This document shows positions 22,320 through 34,310 of a stretch of DNA of 64,000 nt, one piece after another. The DNA is from Laccaria trichodermophora (taxonomy: Eukaryota > Basidiomycota > Agaricomycetes > Agaricales > Hydnangiaceae): the NCBI GenBank assembly GCA_018417955.1, contig JACTVC010000024.1, forward strand, positions 682,001-746,000, written 5' to 3'. The notes beneath the pieces were generated by a model. That model searched no databases. It had not been told where the DNA came from and saw nothing but the letters and a program-made list of their open reading frames with translations. The translations under genes and the position numbers were made by a program. Within the stretch, counting starts at the first letter, position 1. Each line of letters opens with the position of its first letter.

Positions 22320-24339
22320 ATGACACAATCTGTCAACTGACGATTGTGCCTAGTCTACCTATGACCCCAACGGTTTACGAAAACACGACGGACGACGAAG
22401 CCGCACCCAAGACCTCGTCGCTCTCGTTAGCGCGATCACTTGCTGCTTCTGAGAGCCCTCAATCTGAGGACTCGAATATCCGAACTCCATCGTCCCTCAC
22501 CCTTGCAACTTCCTCGTCAAATCCTCCGTTAGCGCGTTCGCTCACAGCTTTCAAAGTTCACGGAATGACCAGGAAGTCCACAACTCTCCCATCCACATCG
22601 AGCTATGCCTGCTGCCTTTGCGCAAAGGCTCTCCCAGTTCGGGACCCTGAAACTGACGGTTCTCTCACCCTGGCGACCCTAACAATCGCCGCTCCAGGGA
22701 AATCCTTACCCTACCGACGCCCAGACCACCAACCGCCCCCTCTTAAACCAGGAGGTTGCCAGCAAGACATATCATTCATTTCCTCCATGAGCTCAGCTAC
22801 TCCCTCAGGAGGAGACGACAATCTCCGCAACAAATCCCGTATTACCAACAACTCAGCCAGCTGCGAATTAGTAACCCCCTTAACGACTAGGAAGAAAGGG
22901 AAGGGAGTATCTATGACGGAAGAGATGGACCCCGAAGCCAGATCCCCTACCAATAACAATACCATGCCGATAACGGGCCCATATTAACTGGGCCTCATCC
23001 TTCAGACAAGGTCCCCACAACGACGGCCAACACTATCCCCGCTGCTTCCCAAAGCGCAAGACGAATGTCCTCTGCTAATAGAAGTTCAAGTGCACAACTC
23101 GCCACCAACAAGAGCGTGAATACGCAACCCGCTGCTCCCAGGAGCGCGAACAATTCAAACAAGATGACGCAGAAACCATCGACTTCAGGCGTGAACCCTC
23201 CCACACCCTTCAATCAACAGACGCATGGCGTATCCTCTGACTCGGCCCTGGCTCTTAGGGACGAGTTATTGAATATCCAAAACGTTAAACGAAAGGATGC
23301 TGTGGACGACGAAGCTCTTACGTCCACGTCGAGTCATACTGAAGGAAGAGAGACGCGATACGCAGCTTCTACAGAGCACGAAGAGCCTGAGTACAAGATG
23401 ATTTTCTGGGACATAGACGGTGCCAGGAATCTGCCAATATGGTCAGAACCTATTTCCAAGTCGTCGGAATGAATGTTTGGTCTGTTCGATCCATCTGCGG
23501 ACGAGGACATCCTTGTGCCTCTTGGTGCAATTGATGGAAAGATCCCGGGTAGAACGAAACTCGAGAGTGATCGACTGAGATGTGCTATCGAGTTAGTCTA
23601 CAATACTCCTAGGGACTGTCGATGGGAAAATTTAGGCACCGCGGTTCGAAAATTTGCCGAATACGAAGTCAGTTTGGTAAAACATACAGGGCAATCCGTC
23701 ACCTATGGAATCGAACGTGCCTTGCTCCTGGAAGCCTCTCAAGTCGTCGTGACTGTCAACCAAGTATTGCAAGTCTTGGCAGACTTCTTCCGTAAACGCG
23801 ATCGGGAACGCTTTGTCCTCGATCAACAATTTGCCTTCTTACGGCTCTTAGCCTCTCACCATAGTAGAACCGAGGTATTAGCTACGTATCGAATCCTGCA
23901 ACACCGAACCACTGTGGCCTCGAAACACTTGGTACTACAAATAAACGCCCTCACAAAGATGTATAGGTCGAATTCAGATCATATGTCTATAAGCTCCTAT
24001 GAATCGACTAGACCTTCCATCTGATCCATGTTCGGCAGTGAATCTGCTAGAAAGGAAGTAGGAAAGTTACTCGTGAGACCTGAGTATTTCAGTAAGATGC
24101 CCCAAGACCTGACAGAGATCACTGCATATCTGCGTGACTGAGCTTACAGAGACCGCCCCGTTCCCAGGGAGTTCTCCATCCATCGAACTCGTATTACGCT
24201 ACCGCCGGTAGGAAGTGAGTCAGTCACCTCCAGCGAGTCCACCACCCATACCACAGGACCTGAATCTGCACGAAACCCCGCTGCAAGTGAAGGTCAGAGC
24301 GTCAGATTCACTACTGAGCCGCCTGTCCCTGGATCTATA
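22320..24339 (+). pseudogene. Gypsy Gag N-terminal region with in-frame TGAs
   Basis: After the LTR there are open stretches rich in Ser, Thr and Pro (to 22,987), then 23,065-23,472 and 23,473-24,024 in one frame, broken only by TGA at 23,470 and 24,022 and again at 24,139. The 23,473-24,024 part is a compact helical-looking domain (RLRCAIELVYNTPRDCRWENL, LADFFRKRDRERFVL). It leads without a gap into the long Gag-Pol frame. Each TGA fits an original CGA arginine. Assigned to Gag by position; no named domain recognised. Confidence 0.6.
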
Positions 24340-27300
24340 TTGGTTCTTCTATCCAAGAAACACCCTGTAACTCGACTACCAGGATTAGGAGCTATCGGGG
24401 TGTCTGCTGCTGGAACGTCCTCAGTGAAATCGACAACCACCAACAATGCTCCTGCAACCATAAACTCCAGCGTCAACAATAATGGCCTTAGGGTACCTGC
24501 TGCGTTCACTTCGCGCATCCCCAGCCCTAAGGCATGGACTAGTTATACCTTCAGACAAAGGAGTAACCCTATGGGAACTCAACTACCGTCTGGAGTGGAC
24601 GATAACGGCGAGAATTGTCAAGGAACTCCTGCCGAACATAACTGCGGTCCTCCCCCCAGAGGATCGCCTCCTTCCAGCGATAACAACGATCGCGGAGGAA
24701 GGCCTAACCCAGACCCTAATGGCCTGAACCCGCCAGCCTCCTGGTATGTTCCCCCTAGGGGCAATGGAGGAGGAGGCGGCAGAGGCGGCGGCGGCGGAAG
24801 CGGAGGAGGAGGCGGAAACAACAGCAATCCGTCCCCCCAAGATCCTCCCCCCTGGTGGCAAACTCCAGAAGAATGGCAGATCAACCACAAGTTGAATTCA
24901 AACGCTCTGCCCAAATGGAATGGCGCTGGCGACACCGCAATTGACTATCTAAGTTCAATGGGATTTCTAGCCGGACTGGGTTCCAAGATGAAGGAAGGCA
25001 TAGCCCAAATAGCTCCGTTCAAGTGGACCTCCTATGCTAAAAGCTGGTGGGAAACTCTGCCTGCCCCTGATCGAGACTACTTCACAATCAATTGGGACAA
25101 TATGATGGTCGGTATCCAATCCCACTTCTTGGACGAAGAATGGGTTCGGGAACGGACCTTCGAATTTGACAAAATGACCTTTAGGAATCAGGGTCACGAA
25201 CAGGAAAGCCCATTAGAGTACATACAACACTGGATCCAACACCATCACTTCCTGCATCCAGATGAAATTGATGGACCCACCGCGGTTGCTCGTATCCTCC
25301 GGCGCCAGCCCGTGGAATGGACCCACTACCTAAACGAGACTCTCTGTCCCTCTATCTTAGCCACTCAATCCGTGGCTAAGAAAATGAACAATAGCCTAAT
25401 GGCTTCCTGGCAGCAGGCTGAGCGTAATCGCAAGCCAGCGCCGTTCTATCGGAACCACTGTTCACACGCTGCGGAGGTGGATCCAAGTAATCACGATGTG
25501 AACTTAGAAGAGTGTTCTGGTGACGAGCACGATGAAGACAAAAACGTGAATTTCGTTAATAATTCGAACCGGAAGAGCAAGTCTAGACCTCCTCGTACTG
25601 GGGGGCCAAAGAACACTACCAAGATAGATTTCCCTCATGGAGAGACAAGGAACGGGGTAACCTTTGAACGAGACGACTCCAAGGTCAGTTCAAAGGAACC
25701 TCATGGGGATTGTTACATATGCACAAGCCCCAAGCACTTCCATAGAGATTGTCCTCATTATGGGAAATGGAACGTCCTCTGGAACGCACATCAAATTCAT
25801 GTAGATTGGGATCCTGAGGAGGAGCAGGAAGTGGATAGATTGTATCTAGTTATGTTGGCTGAAACTAAGACCACCCTTTCCGCTTATGAGAGTGAAAACA
25901 TGCTCAGACAATTTGCCTTAGACATTCACCACTCCCAAGGAGGACGAAAGGAAGCACTTGCTGCTACCAAGCGCGAAGCACTCGCAGCAGATATGCGCGA
26001 AAAGACGCACCAGAATAATAGGTTGCCCGATGCTAAACTCCATAAGGTATACCCAATGCATCGCAACGAGCGTAAGGCTAAGGGCAAATTAAAAGATGTT
26101 ACACGAAAGCCAATGATACCTCAGCGAGTCTCCATCAAAACTACCCCTCGAATCTATGAACCCGGGAAGGTTTTCCCCGCCGTCAAAGGACGATCTCTGC
26201 CCGAAGGAATGGGATCGTTAGGGACGAAGGCTCTGCACATGCGAGCCAAGATAGGCGATCTAGATTCAGACTGCATCAAAGCTCGATTAGATTCAGGAGC
26301 CGACATCACCCTCATCTCAGAAGAATTCTGGAAGTCTTTGATGAACTTCCCCCATCTACGGGAAGGCATGAGAATGAAATTATACCATCTTATGGGAGGA
26401 GCCAAAGTCCTGGGGTATATCAAGACCGAACTCTTCGTCGTAGCTCAAGACGAATCGATCGTTAGCTTTGAACTTGAGGCCTATGTCGTAAGGAACATGA
26501 ATGTTCCCCTTCTGCTAGGAGAAGACTTCCAGACCACGTATGAATTGAGTGTTATTAGACATGCCACTGGTCTCTGTGAAGTCATGGTTGGGAAATCAGG
26601 GCGCGTGTTACCTGCTGCCTCTGCTCACAACGTTGACTTGGGATTTGAACTAAGAGTAGCGCATACTACTCAGTCTTTCGTTCGAAGGAAAGCCGTAGCT
26701 CGCGCTAAACCGAAAAGCAATGCGAAGAAATTAACGGAAGTAACTGCTTCCGAGGATACACTCATCCAGCCTTACCATGTTCGTAACATTGCTGTAGACG
26801 CTGCTTTTGAAGGGCGCGAGGATTGGATAGTGGAAAAGATCATCATTGGAACCGATGATCAAAACATTATGGCAGCACCCACCACTTGGATAACTGCTTC
26901 CTGTCCCTATCTACCCATTGCCAATACCAGCCCGCATCCTCACTATGTTAGAGCTGGGGAAGTAGTGGGATATCTGATTGATCCTGAACTTTCGCTAGAT
27001 AAACCCAAGGACTACGAACACCTCTCTAGGATGGCTGCTTCTTCAGAAGCACTGAAGAAGACTATAATGGGAACCTTGAAGGCTCAAGACTTAGCAACCG
27101 CAGAGAATCCCTCTGCAGATACCCCTGGTCATGACAACCGTTTTGAGAATGACAACATGTGGGGACCCAAAACCACCGCCGTGCCTGAAGATCCCTTAGA
27201 AGGAGACGTGGCACAATTAGTCAATCTCAGTCCCAACATTCCGGAAGAGTATCAGGAACGATTGCCTGAAGGTTTGTGCAGAAATGCGGCAGCCTTCGGT

Positions 27301-28632
27301 GTGGATGGGCGACTAGGGCATGTGGAAGTGCGAGTCTGGATCCCGCTGCAGCCAGATACCTTACCAATTTCGGAACCCATGTACGGTACCTCTCCGGCGA
27401 AGAGAGAAGTTATAGACCAACAAATGAAAACCTGGTTCAAAGCAGGAGTCATTGAGCTGTCAGTCAGTCCATGGGGCTTCCCTGCCCTCATAGTCTACCG
27501 AAACGGTAAACCACGACTAATGATCGATTATCGTAAACTCAATGCTAAAACGATACCAGATGAATTCCCAATTCCCCACCAATCGGAAATCATACAAGCC
27601 TTGTCTGGAGCTCAAGTCTTATCATCATTCGATGCCCTCACTGGATTCACACAATTAGAGATGGCCGACGACGATAAGGAGAAGACGGCTTTCCGTTGCC
27701 ACTTAGGACTATGGCAATTCAGGAGGATGCCTTTTGGCCTGAGGAATGGGCCGTCTATCTTCCAAAGGATCATGCAAGGCATGTTGGCCCCGTTCCTATG
27801 GCTTTTTGCTCTTGTCTATATCGATGACATAGTGATATACTCAAAAAATTGGGAAGATCATCTTGTCCATTTAGATCGTGTCCTTGGAGCTATAGCCGCC
27901 TCCGGAATCACCTTATCCCCAGCAAAATGTTTCGTTGGCTACTCCTCTATACTTCTATTAGGGCAGAAAGTCTCCCGATTAGGATTATCTACCCACAAAG
28001 AGAAGGTTCAAGCAATAATGGAACTCGCTAGACCAACTTCAGTATCCGATCTTCAGAAATTTTTAGGAATGGTTGTCTACTTTTCTGCCTATATCCCTTT
28101 CTATTCCATGATCGCAGCGCCGTTATTTGACCTCCTTAAGAAGGGAGTTAAATGGCATTGGTGTGCGGAACAAGAGACCGCTTACAAACAAGCCAAGGAA
28201 GCTCTAGCGAATGCGCCGGTACTAGGGCATCCTATAACGAATAAAGCCTATAGACTTTATACGGATGCCTCGGATACAGCCCTAGGCGCCAGTCTGCAAC
28301 AAGTACAGACTATTGTGGTAAAGGATTTGAAAGGAACTCCCTGTTACGCTAGGCTTGAAGCTGCCTGGGAGGCTGGAAAGGAAGTACCTCAACTAATAAC
28401 GAGACTACATAAAGAAAAGCATGAAGTCGAACATCCAGACAAGTGGGGGGCCACATTGGATGAAACTGTCGTCCATGTGGAAAGAGTTATCGCCTATTGG
28501 AGCAGAACCTTTAAATCTGCTGAACGAAATTATAGTGCTACTGAACGGGAAGCACTTGTCAAGTTTCAACCTTTCATTGAAGGGGAAGAAATTACCCTGA
28601 TCACCGATCATGCAGCCTTAGTATGGGTGTGA
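24340..28632 (+). CDS. Gypsy Gag-Pol polyprotein: Gag, protease, RT, RNase H
   Basis: A single 1,430-codon frame. A Gly-rich linker (about residues 142-160) precedes the capsid-like Gag domain (about 185-350). A CCHC zinc knuckle CYICTSPKHFHRDC is near 458. The aspartic protease motif DSGADIT is near 651, with a LLLGEDF segment. Reverse transcriptase runs about 1,040-1,210 (RLMIDYRKLNAKTIPDEFP; catalytic YIDD near 1,160). RNase H begins at YTDASDTALGA (about 1,305) and includes SATEREAL and LITDHAALVW. The frame is open from before the printed start, which is not a true initiation codon. It ends at a TGA at 28,630, after which RNase H and integrase continue in frame. Confidence 0.9.
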   Translation: MVLLSKKHPVTRLPGLGAIGVSAAGTSSVKSTTTNNAPATINSSVNNNGLRVPAAFTSRIPSPKAWTSYTFRQRSNPMGTQLPSGVDDNGENCQGTPAEHNCGPPPRGSPPSSDNNDRGGRPNPDPNGLNPPASWYVPPRGNGGGGGRGGGGGSGGGGGNNSNPSPQDPPPWWQTPEEWQINHKLNSNALPKWNGAGDTAIDYLSSMGFLAGLGSKMKEGIAQIAPFKWTSYAKSWWETLPAPDRDYFTINWDNMMVGIQSHFLDEEWVRERTFEFDKMTFRNQGHEQESPLEYIQHWIQHHHFLHPDEIDGPTAVARILRRQPVEWTHYLNETLCPSILATQSVAKKMNNSLMASWQQAERNRKPAPFYRNHCSHAAEVDPSNHDVNLEECSGDEHDEDKNVNFVNNSNRKSKSRPPRTGGPKNTTKIDFPHGETRNGVTFERDDSKVSSKEPHGDCYICTSPKHFHRDCPHYGKWNVLWNAHQIHVDWDPEEEQEVDRLYLVMLAETKTTLSAYESENMLRQFALDIHHSQGGRKEALAATKREALAADMREKTHQNNRLPDAKLHKVYPMHRNERKAKGKLKDVTRKPMIPQRVSIKTTPRIYEPGKVFPAVKGRSLPEGMGSLGTKALHMRAKIGDLDSDCIKARLDSGADITLISEEFWKSLMNFPHLREGMRMKLYHLMGGAKVLGYIKTELFVVAQDESIVSFELEAYVVRNMNVPLLLGEDFQTTYELSVIRHATGLCEVMVGKSGRVLPAASAHNVDLGFELRVAHTTQSFVRRKAVARAKPKSNAKKLTEVTASEDTLIQPYHVRNIAVDAAFEGREDWIVEKIIIGTDDQNIMAAPTTWITASCPYLPIANTSPHPHYVRAGEVVGYLIDPELSLDKPKDYEHLSRMAASSEALKKTIMGTLKAQDLATAENPSADTPGHDNRFENDNMWGPKTTAVPEDPLEGDVAQLVNLSPNIPEEYQERLPEGLCRNAAAFGVDGRLGHVEVRVWIPLQPDTLPISEPMYGTSPAKREVIDQQMKTWFKAGVIELSVSPWGFPALIVYRNGKPRLMIDYRKLNAKTIPDEFPIPHQSEIIQALSGAQVLSSFDALTGFTQLEMADDDKEKTAFRCHLGLWQFRRMPFGLRNGPSIFQRIMQGMLAPFLWLFALVYIDDIVIYSKNWEDHLVHLDRVLGAIAASGITLSPAKCFVGYSSILLLGQKVSRLGLSTHKEKVQAIMELARPTSVSDLQKFLGMVVYFSAYIPFYSMIAAPLFDLLKKGVKWHWCAEQETAYKQAKEALANAPVLGHPITNKAYRLYTDASDTALGASLQQVQTIVVKDLKGTPCYARLEAAWEAGKEVPQLITRLHKEKHEVEHPDKWGATLDETVVHVERVIAYWSRTFKSAERNYSATEREALVKFQPFIEGEEITLITDHAALVWV

Positions 28633-29580
28633 GTTTACAAGAATGCCAATCGTCGTCTAGCTGCCTGGGGGGCGGTGTTCGCTGCCTACCCTGGGCTCAA
28701 AATAGTGCATCGAGCTGGCCGAATACATTCTAACGTCGATCCCTTATCCCGTTTGATACGAATCCCACTGCACGATTCTCCGCTTAGCGACGACATCATG
28801 CCTATAGAACAAGATCCTGTCAAACGCAATATCGCTCAAAAAGCTGAAGACAGGATATTCCGAGTGGCTGCTCCGAGAGCAGCATTCAGTGTTATGTGGT
28901 GGGAAGACGTAATTGACAAATACGCGTCTGCGGTCCAAACGAGACGACAAACCGCTGCTGAAGAAAGGCACGAAACTATCACTGAGCCAACCAGTGATGA
29001 TCGAAATGAATCTAACACTGTGATAGACGATAAGACCTCACCTGTTGATTCTGACGAGCAAGGTGAAGCCTTGCCCTTCCTCAAATCTGACCATTGGACC
29101 TACCCAGCAGGAACTAAGCCCTCAGAATTGCCGCCAGATGAAGAATGGACAAGTCGAATGCAGTTGCTCATAGCAGTAGACCCAATTGTTTGCAAAGAAT
29201 TCGCGGAAGGTTACGAAAGGGACAAATTCTTCGCCCCCCGTTATATCCAAAAACAACCGAATGAACGAACAATAATCTCTGCTAGCCACTTTCAGAGAGG
29301 TCGAGATGGTCTACTTTACTTTATTGACACAGGTTGGAGAACACAGCTATGTGTACCTAGTGCGAAGATCAATTATGTGTTAAGATGGATACATGAATCT
29401 CCTTACGAGAGTGCCCACGCTGGACCCCACCACTTCCTAGCGCGACTTCAAGAACTGTTCTACTGGCCAACCATGAGCAAGGATGCCGAAATCTATGCTT
29501 CTTCATGCAACATTTGCCAGAAAATCAAAACAGATCATCATGCCAAGATGGGCGCGCTAAGGCCCGCGCATATTCCATCA
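28633..29580 (+). pseudogene. Gypsy RNase H end and integrase N-terminal part
   Basis: In frame with the upstream polyprotein after one TGA. It begins VYKNANRRLAAWGAVFAAYP and HRAGRIHSNVDPLSRL, typical of the RNase H/linker junction. Then comes the integrase zinc domain: HESPYESAHAGPHH ... YWPTMSKDAEIYASSCNICQ (HHCC pattern). It stops at IPS, where the MITE is inserted; the next residues (RPFSTVTMDMI) are found after the MITE at 30,457. Confidence 0.88.
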
Positions 29581-30449
29581 GACTGGTAGCTACCATTTAC
29601 ATCATGTGCTCCTGAGCTGTACCATAGGAATTCCTGCTTAGCTGCCATGAATGAAATGAAATGAAATTTCATTCATTCACGGCACCTGTTTCATTCTTCA
29701 TAATTTATTCTGTTTCATTCATTCCTGGCGACTGTTTCATTTTTTTTTTTCATTCCACCATGGCAACTGTTTCATCTTTTGCTTTATTCTTCCATTTCAT
29801 TCATTCCTGGCGACTGTTTCATTTTTTTTTTTCATTCATTGCCATGGAATTTTCATTTCATTCTTTCCAGGCAGTTATTTCATTTTCATTTCATTCTTTC
29901 AGGCAACAATTTCAATGTTTTAATACACATCTAAATAAGGAAATAATATACAATTATGCCTGATATGTGTTGTGCCCTACTGCAATGGTGTGGGGGGCCA
30001 TATGGGGGTACTTTTGCATTTGAGGCTCAAATACACAACAAGATAAGCATGCTGTTGCCAAATAAGGCACTTAAATATTTTGCATCAATTACATAATCAT
30101 TTTCCCAGCTCTAGCAATGAAATAGGCACCTGAGAAGAATGAAATGAAAATGAATGACTGCCCTAGTAAGAATGAAGCAAAGAATGAAACAGTTGCCATG
30201 GTGGAATGAAAGAAAAAAAATGAAACAGTCGCCAGGAATGAATGAAGCAAAGAATGAAACAGTTGCCATGGTGGAATGAAAAAAAAAAATGAAACAGTCG
30301 CCAGGAATGAATGAAACAGAATAAATTATGAAGAATGAAACAGGTGCCGTGAATGAATGAAAATGAATTTTCATTTCATTCACGGCAGCTAAGCAGGAAT
30401 TCCTATGGTACAGCTCAGGAGTACATGATGTAAATGGTAGCTACCAGTC
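29581..30449. mobile_element. Foldback MITE inserted in the Gypsy integrase
   Basis: 869 bp. The termini GACTGGTAGCTACCATTTAC and the exact inverse are perfect, and the TTTCATTC-rich arms of about 330 bp are inverted copies of each other. TCCATCA flanks it at 29,574-29,580 and 30,450-30,456. Deleting the element with one copy joins IPS to RPFSTVTMDM in frame, so the boundaries are exact. Same family as 9,222-9,898. No transposase inside; open frames on both strands are arm shadows. Confidence 0.95.
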
Positions 30450-31150
30450 TCCATCAAGGCCCTTTTCTACTGTTACTATGGACATGATTACCAGGCTCCC
30501 TCCATCTGGAGAGCAGAAGTACACCGCTATACTAGTAATAGTGGACAAGCTCACCAAGTTTGCCATTATAATCCCCACTCATACCACTTTGACTCAGGGA
30601 GGATTCGCCAAACTCTTTGTGGAAAGAGTAGTTAACGTCTATGGACTGCCTGAAGTTATAATATCAGACAGAGACAGGCGATGGGCTACTATATTCTGGA
30701 GATCGGTAGTCTCTAACTATGGGAGCGTCATGGCGCTATCTTCGGCGCATCACCCCCAAACCGACAGACAGACCGAGATCCTCAATGCCACTATCGAACA
30801 AATGCTCTGCGCTTACGTCTCCACGGACAAGGAGAACTGGTCGAATTGGCTTAGTGTTCTAGCCTATTCCTACAACAGCAGCATGCATTCGTCTTCGAAA
30901 TACTCCCCTAACTTCTTACTTATGGGATACAACCCAAGAACATCTGTGAGCGCGATAGTGCCTGAAATAGACCCTGCTCGCCGCCCCTTCCTGCCTAGTC
31001 AAACAGCGGAAGACTTTGTCGAAGCCCTAGAAATACACTGTAACTGCGCCAAGGACGCTATCGCTTTAGCCCAAGATCGACAAGCGAAAGCGTACGACAA
31101 GAAAAGACGTCCCGTTCAGGAGTTGAAAGTGGGAGACTACGCTTTGGCAC
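30450..31150 (+). pseudogene. Gypsy integrase catalytic domain, truncated
   Basis: Carries the D,D35E-type core: VTMDMITRLPPS and ILVIVDKLTKFA (first Asp region), VIISDRDRRWATIFW (second Asp) and HPQTDRQTEILNATIEQM (Glu). It then runs to QELKVGDYAL at about 31,145, where unrelated sequence begins. The usual tail, including any chromodomain, is replaced by the satellite block. The frame happens to stay open to 31,182. Confidence 0.88.
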
Positions 31151-31440
31151 AAGTATACATAGATGTCGCTATAGTACCATAACAATAGAAATTGACAATT
31201 GTCCCAATAAGTCATAGGGCTACCCCAATGGGCCCAATACACATGGACGCTATGGATCCATACCTGGGACCAATGGATGTTTACAGCATATGGTATTAAT
31301 GTGTGGCCCAATGCATATTCTGCAGATGTGGTTATTGCCATAATCAATGGTACCATAGGTACCCAAAGTATAATCTACAGAATGGCCAAATGTTGGGCCA
31401 CATGCGTTCAAGAGATCACCGGAAGCATTGACATGCTGAC
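31150..31440. other. Unassigned insert between integrase and satellite
   Basis: Contains short near-palindromes such as CCCAATGGGCC and GGTACCATAGGTACC. No frame or family recognised. It may be the left end of whatever carried in the satellite block. Confidence 0.3.
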
Positions 31441-33690
31441 TGCAAGTGCTCCGAAAATGCGACTGAAAAAATGTCCGGATTTGTGGTTGCCATGTTGGAT
31501 GTCACTGCCCCAAATATGCAGCTGAAGAAAGGTCCGGATTTGTCACTAGTATGCAGAATACCAGTGCTCCAAAAATGCGGCCGAAAAAATATCCGGATTT
31601 GTGATTAACTTAGTTAATGTCACTGCTCCGAAAATGCGGCCGAAAAAAACATCCGGATTTGTATTTAAGATGTTGAATGTCATTGCCCCGAAAATGCGGC
31701 CAAAAAAATGTCCGGAGTTGTAGTTGACTGGGTAAATGTCACTGCTCCAAAAACACGGCCGAAAAAACATCTGGATTTGTATTAGTACAACACTGTCCGA
31801 AATTTCAGATGTAATTTTGACAGGCGCCAGACAACCCCTGTGGAATGCTTCGATGCCCGAAATTTAGAACTTCAAGCACCCGAAAATGCGGCCGAAAAAA
31901 TGTCCAGATTTGTGATTAACTGGGTAAACGTCGTTGCTCCGAAAATGTGACCAGAAAGACATCCGGATTTGTATTAGTGCACCAATGTCCGATGTTTCGG
32001 ATGTAATTTTGACATGGACCAGACAGCCCCCCCATGGATTGCTCTGAAGTCCGAAATTTTTTAAGTTAGTTCGAACCTTCTTCTGTTTGGCCTGCGGGTT
32101 TCCAATTACAGCAACGGACCTTTTGTGGCTCCCCCGCGGGTCTCCGATTACACCCATGGATTACCTGCTGCTCCGTTACACCTGTGGCCACCCACGGACC
32201 ACCTGCTGCTCCTTGACCAATTGGCCCTCTTCCATCAGCCCCCCACCCGTGGGCCACGTTTGCAGCTGGCCTGCAAAATGGACCAACAATTGTGCCTTTA
32301 CATTCAGAGACCATTATTCCATTACACCCGTGGACCAGCAATTGTGCTGTTTCATCCACAGACAAGCACTTGTTCCATTACACCCGTGGGCTGCGCTCTC
32401 ATCCGCAGACCTGCTCTTTTTCTGTTACCCCCACGGACCAGCAATTCTTTTATCTGCGGACTGACGGATTACCTACCACTCTGTTTCTGCGGACACTCAT
32501 TGTTGCTGTTGGACCCATGGGCCACACCATTTGTTAAGCCCATTGGTCTGTTACATCCGCGGGCCACCAGCTAGAGCTCCACGGACATGAACATCTGGAT
32601 TTGTATTTAACATGCTGAATGTCATTGCCCCAAAAATGCGGCTGAAAGAATGTCCGGATTTGTGATTAACTTGGTGAACGTCACTGATCCGAAAATGTGG
32701 CCGAAAAAACATCCGGATTTGTATTAGTGCAACAATGTCCGAAGTTTCACATGTAATTTTGACATGGACCAGACAACCCCCCATGGAATGCTCTGAAGTC
32801 CGAAATTTTTTAAGTTACTTCCATCTGGATATAATAATCCCCATAGACTGCACCAATGTCCGAAATTTTGGATGTAATTTTGACAGGGGCCAGACAACCC
32901 CCATGGAATGCTCCAATGTCCGAAATTTATACTTCAAGTACCCGAAAATGCGGTCACAAAAACATCCGGATTTGTATTTAACATGCTGAATGTCATTACC
33001 CCGAAAATGTGGCTGAAAAAATGTCCAGAGTTGTAGTTGACTTGGTCAATGTCACTGCTCCGAAAATGCGGCCGAAAAAACATCCGGATTTGTATTTAAC
33101 ATGCTGAATGTCATTGCCCCGAAAATGCGGCCGAAAAAATGTCCGGATTTGTGATTAACTTGGTGAACATCACTGATCCGAAAATGCGGCCGAAAAAACA
33201 TCCGGATTTGTATTAGTGCAACAATGTCCGAAGTTTCGGATGTAATTTTTACATGGACCAGACAACCCCCCGCGGAATGCTCTGAAGTCCGAAATTTTTT
33301 AAGTTACTTCCATCCAGATATAATGATCCACATAGACTGCACCAATGTCCGAAATTTCGGATGTAATTTTGACAAGGCCAGAGAACCCCCATAGAATGCT
33401 CCAATGTCCGAAATTTAGTACTTCAAGTACCCGAAAATGCAGCCAAAAAAACAGCCAGATCTGTATTTAACATGCTGAATGTCATTGCCCCGAAAATACA
33501 GCCGAAAAAATGTCCGGATTTGTGATTAACTTGGTGAACGTCACTGATCCGAAAATGCGGCCGAAAAAACATCCGGATTTGTATTAGTGCAACAATGGCC
33601 AAAATTTCGGATGTAATTTTGACATGGACCAGACAACCCCCCACGGAATACGTTGATATCCGAAATTCTAGACTACATAATTTTGCAATG
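31440..33690 (+). repeat. 60-bp-period satellite block with larger composite unit
   Basis: The basic units are about 60 bp. GAAAATGCGGCCGAAAAAAC is followed by ATCCGGATTTGTATT, or GAAAATGCGGCCGAAAAAAT by GTCCGGATTTGTGATTAACT. They are arranged in larger composites that also contain GACCAGACAACCCCCCATGG and CCGAAATTTCGGATGTAAT. 32,080-32,580 holds a different, CCACGGACC-type repeat. Related sequence, inverted, lies at 45,400-45,720, 48,946-49,290 and 49,590-49,650. Non-coding. Confidence 0.75.
32080..32580 (+). repeat. Embedded CCCGTGGACCA-type repeat
   Basis: Recurrent words TTACACCCGTGGACCA, CACCTGCTGCTCC and CAGCAATTGTG make three open plus frames with low-complexity translations. No protein called. 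Confidence 0.5.
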
Positions 33691-33809
33691 ACCAGTTGAA
33701 CTCAGGCAGAACTCTCTCAATTCCTAACCGATTTGGATGTTCTTGGGCTCGTTTTGACAGGTAAACCCATGGGGTTGTAGGTACGGGTACTCTACAGGTC
33801 ATGTATGGG

Positions 33810-34294
33810 CCACTTGTCCGATATTTATAGGTTTTTTAGTGTCCTTGATCATGAATGAGTATATGGGTTCATGGGTCTACAGTTGAAGGAGTGAGAAGGG
33901 TGGACATTTGCCATTTCTGTATCATTGGTTTATTATGAATAAGTACATAGATTCAGGGTGCTATAGTTGAAGGAGTGATAATGGTGGGCATTTTGCTATT
34001 GCTTTCACTGTCTGTGTCACCTCTTCAACCATACATCCCCATGAACATATGTACTTATTCATTGATGTCTGGTCCATTTTGCAATTGCTGGATCATTGAT
34101 TTACTATGTATAAGTATATATATGTTCATGGAGATATGGTTCAAGGAGTGAGAATGACATAGTTCAATCTTAAAACTAAGTGAAATACTGGAATGTCAAA
34201 TTGTCCATCCATTTCACTCCTTCAATGATAGTCCCATGAACCTATGTACTTATTCATAGTGAAGGACACTACAAATTATATGTCAGAAAAGTGG
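33810..34294. mobile_element. Foldback MITE with alternating internal repeats
   Basis: Left CCACTTGTCCGATATTTATA..TTAGTGTCC; right end inverted CCACTTTTCTGACATATAAT..TAGTGTCC. Inside, a block of about 45 bp (ATGAATAAGTACATAGGTTC to GAAGGAGTGA) occurs about five times in alternating orientation (33,850+, 33,938+, 34,022-, 34,100+, 34,216-). No clear target duplication found. Confidence 0.55.
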
Positions 34295-34310
34295 ACTACA
34301 ACAGCTACTG

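Noticed and set aside
29661..30383. Frames encoding FIPGDCFIFFFHS on both strands
   Set aside because: Identical translations arise from the two inverted arms of the MITE.
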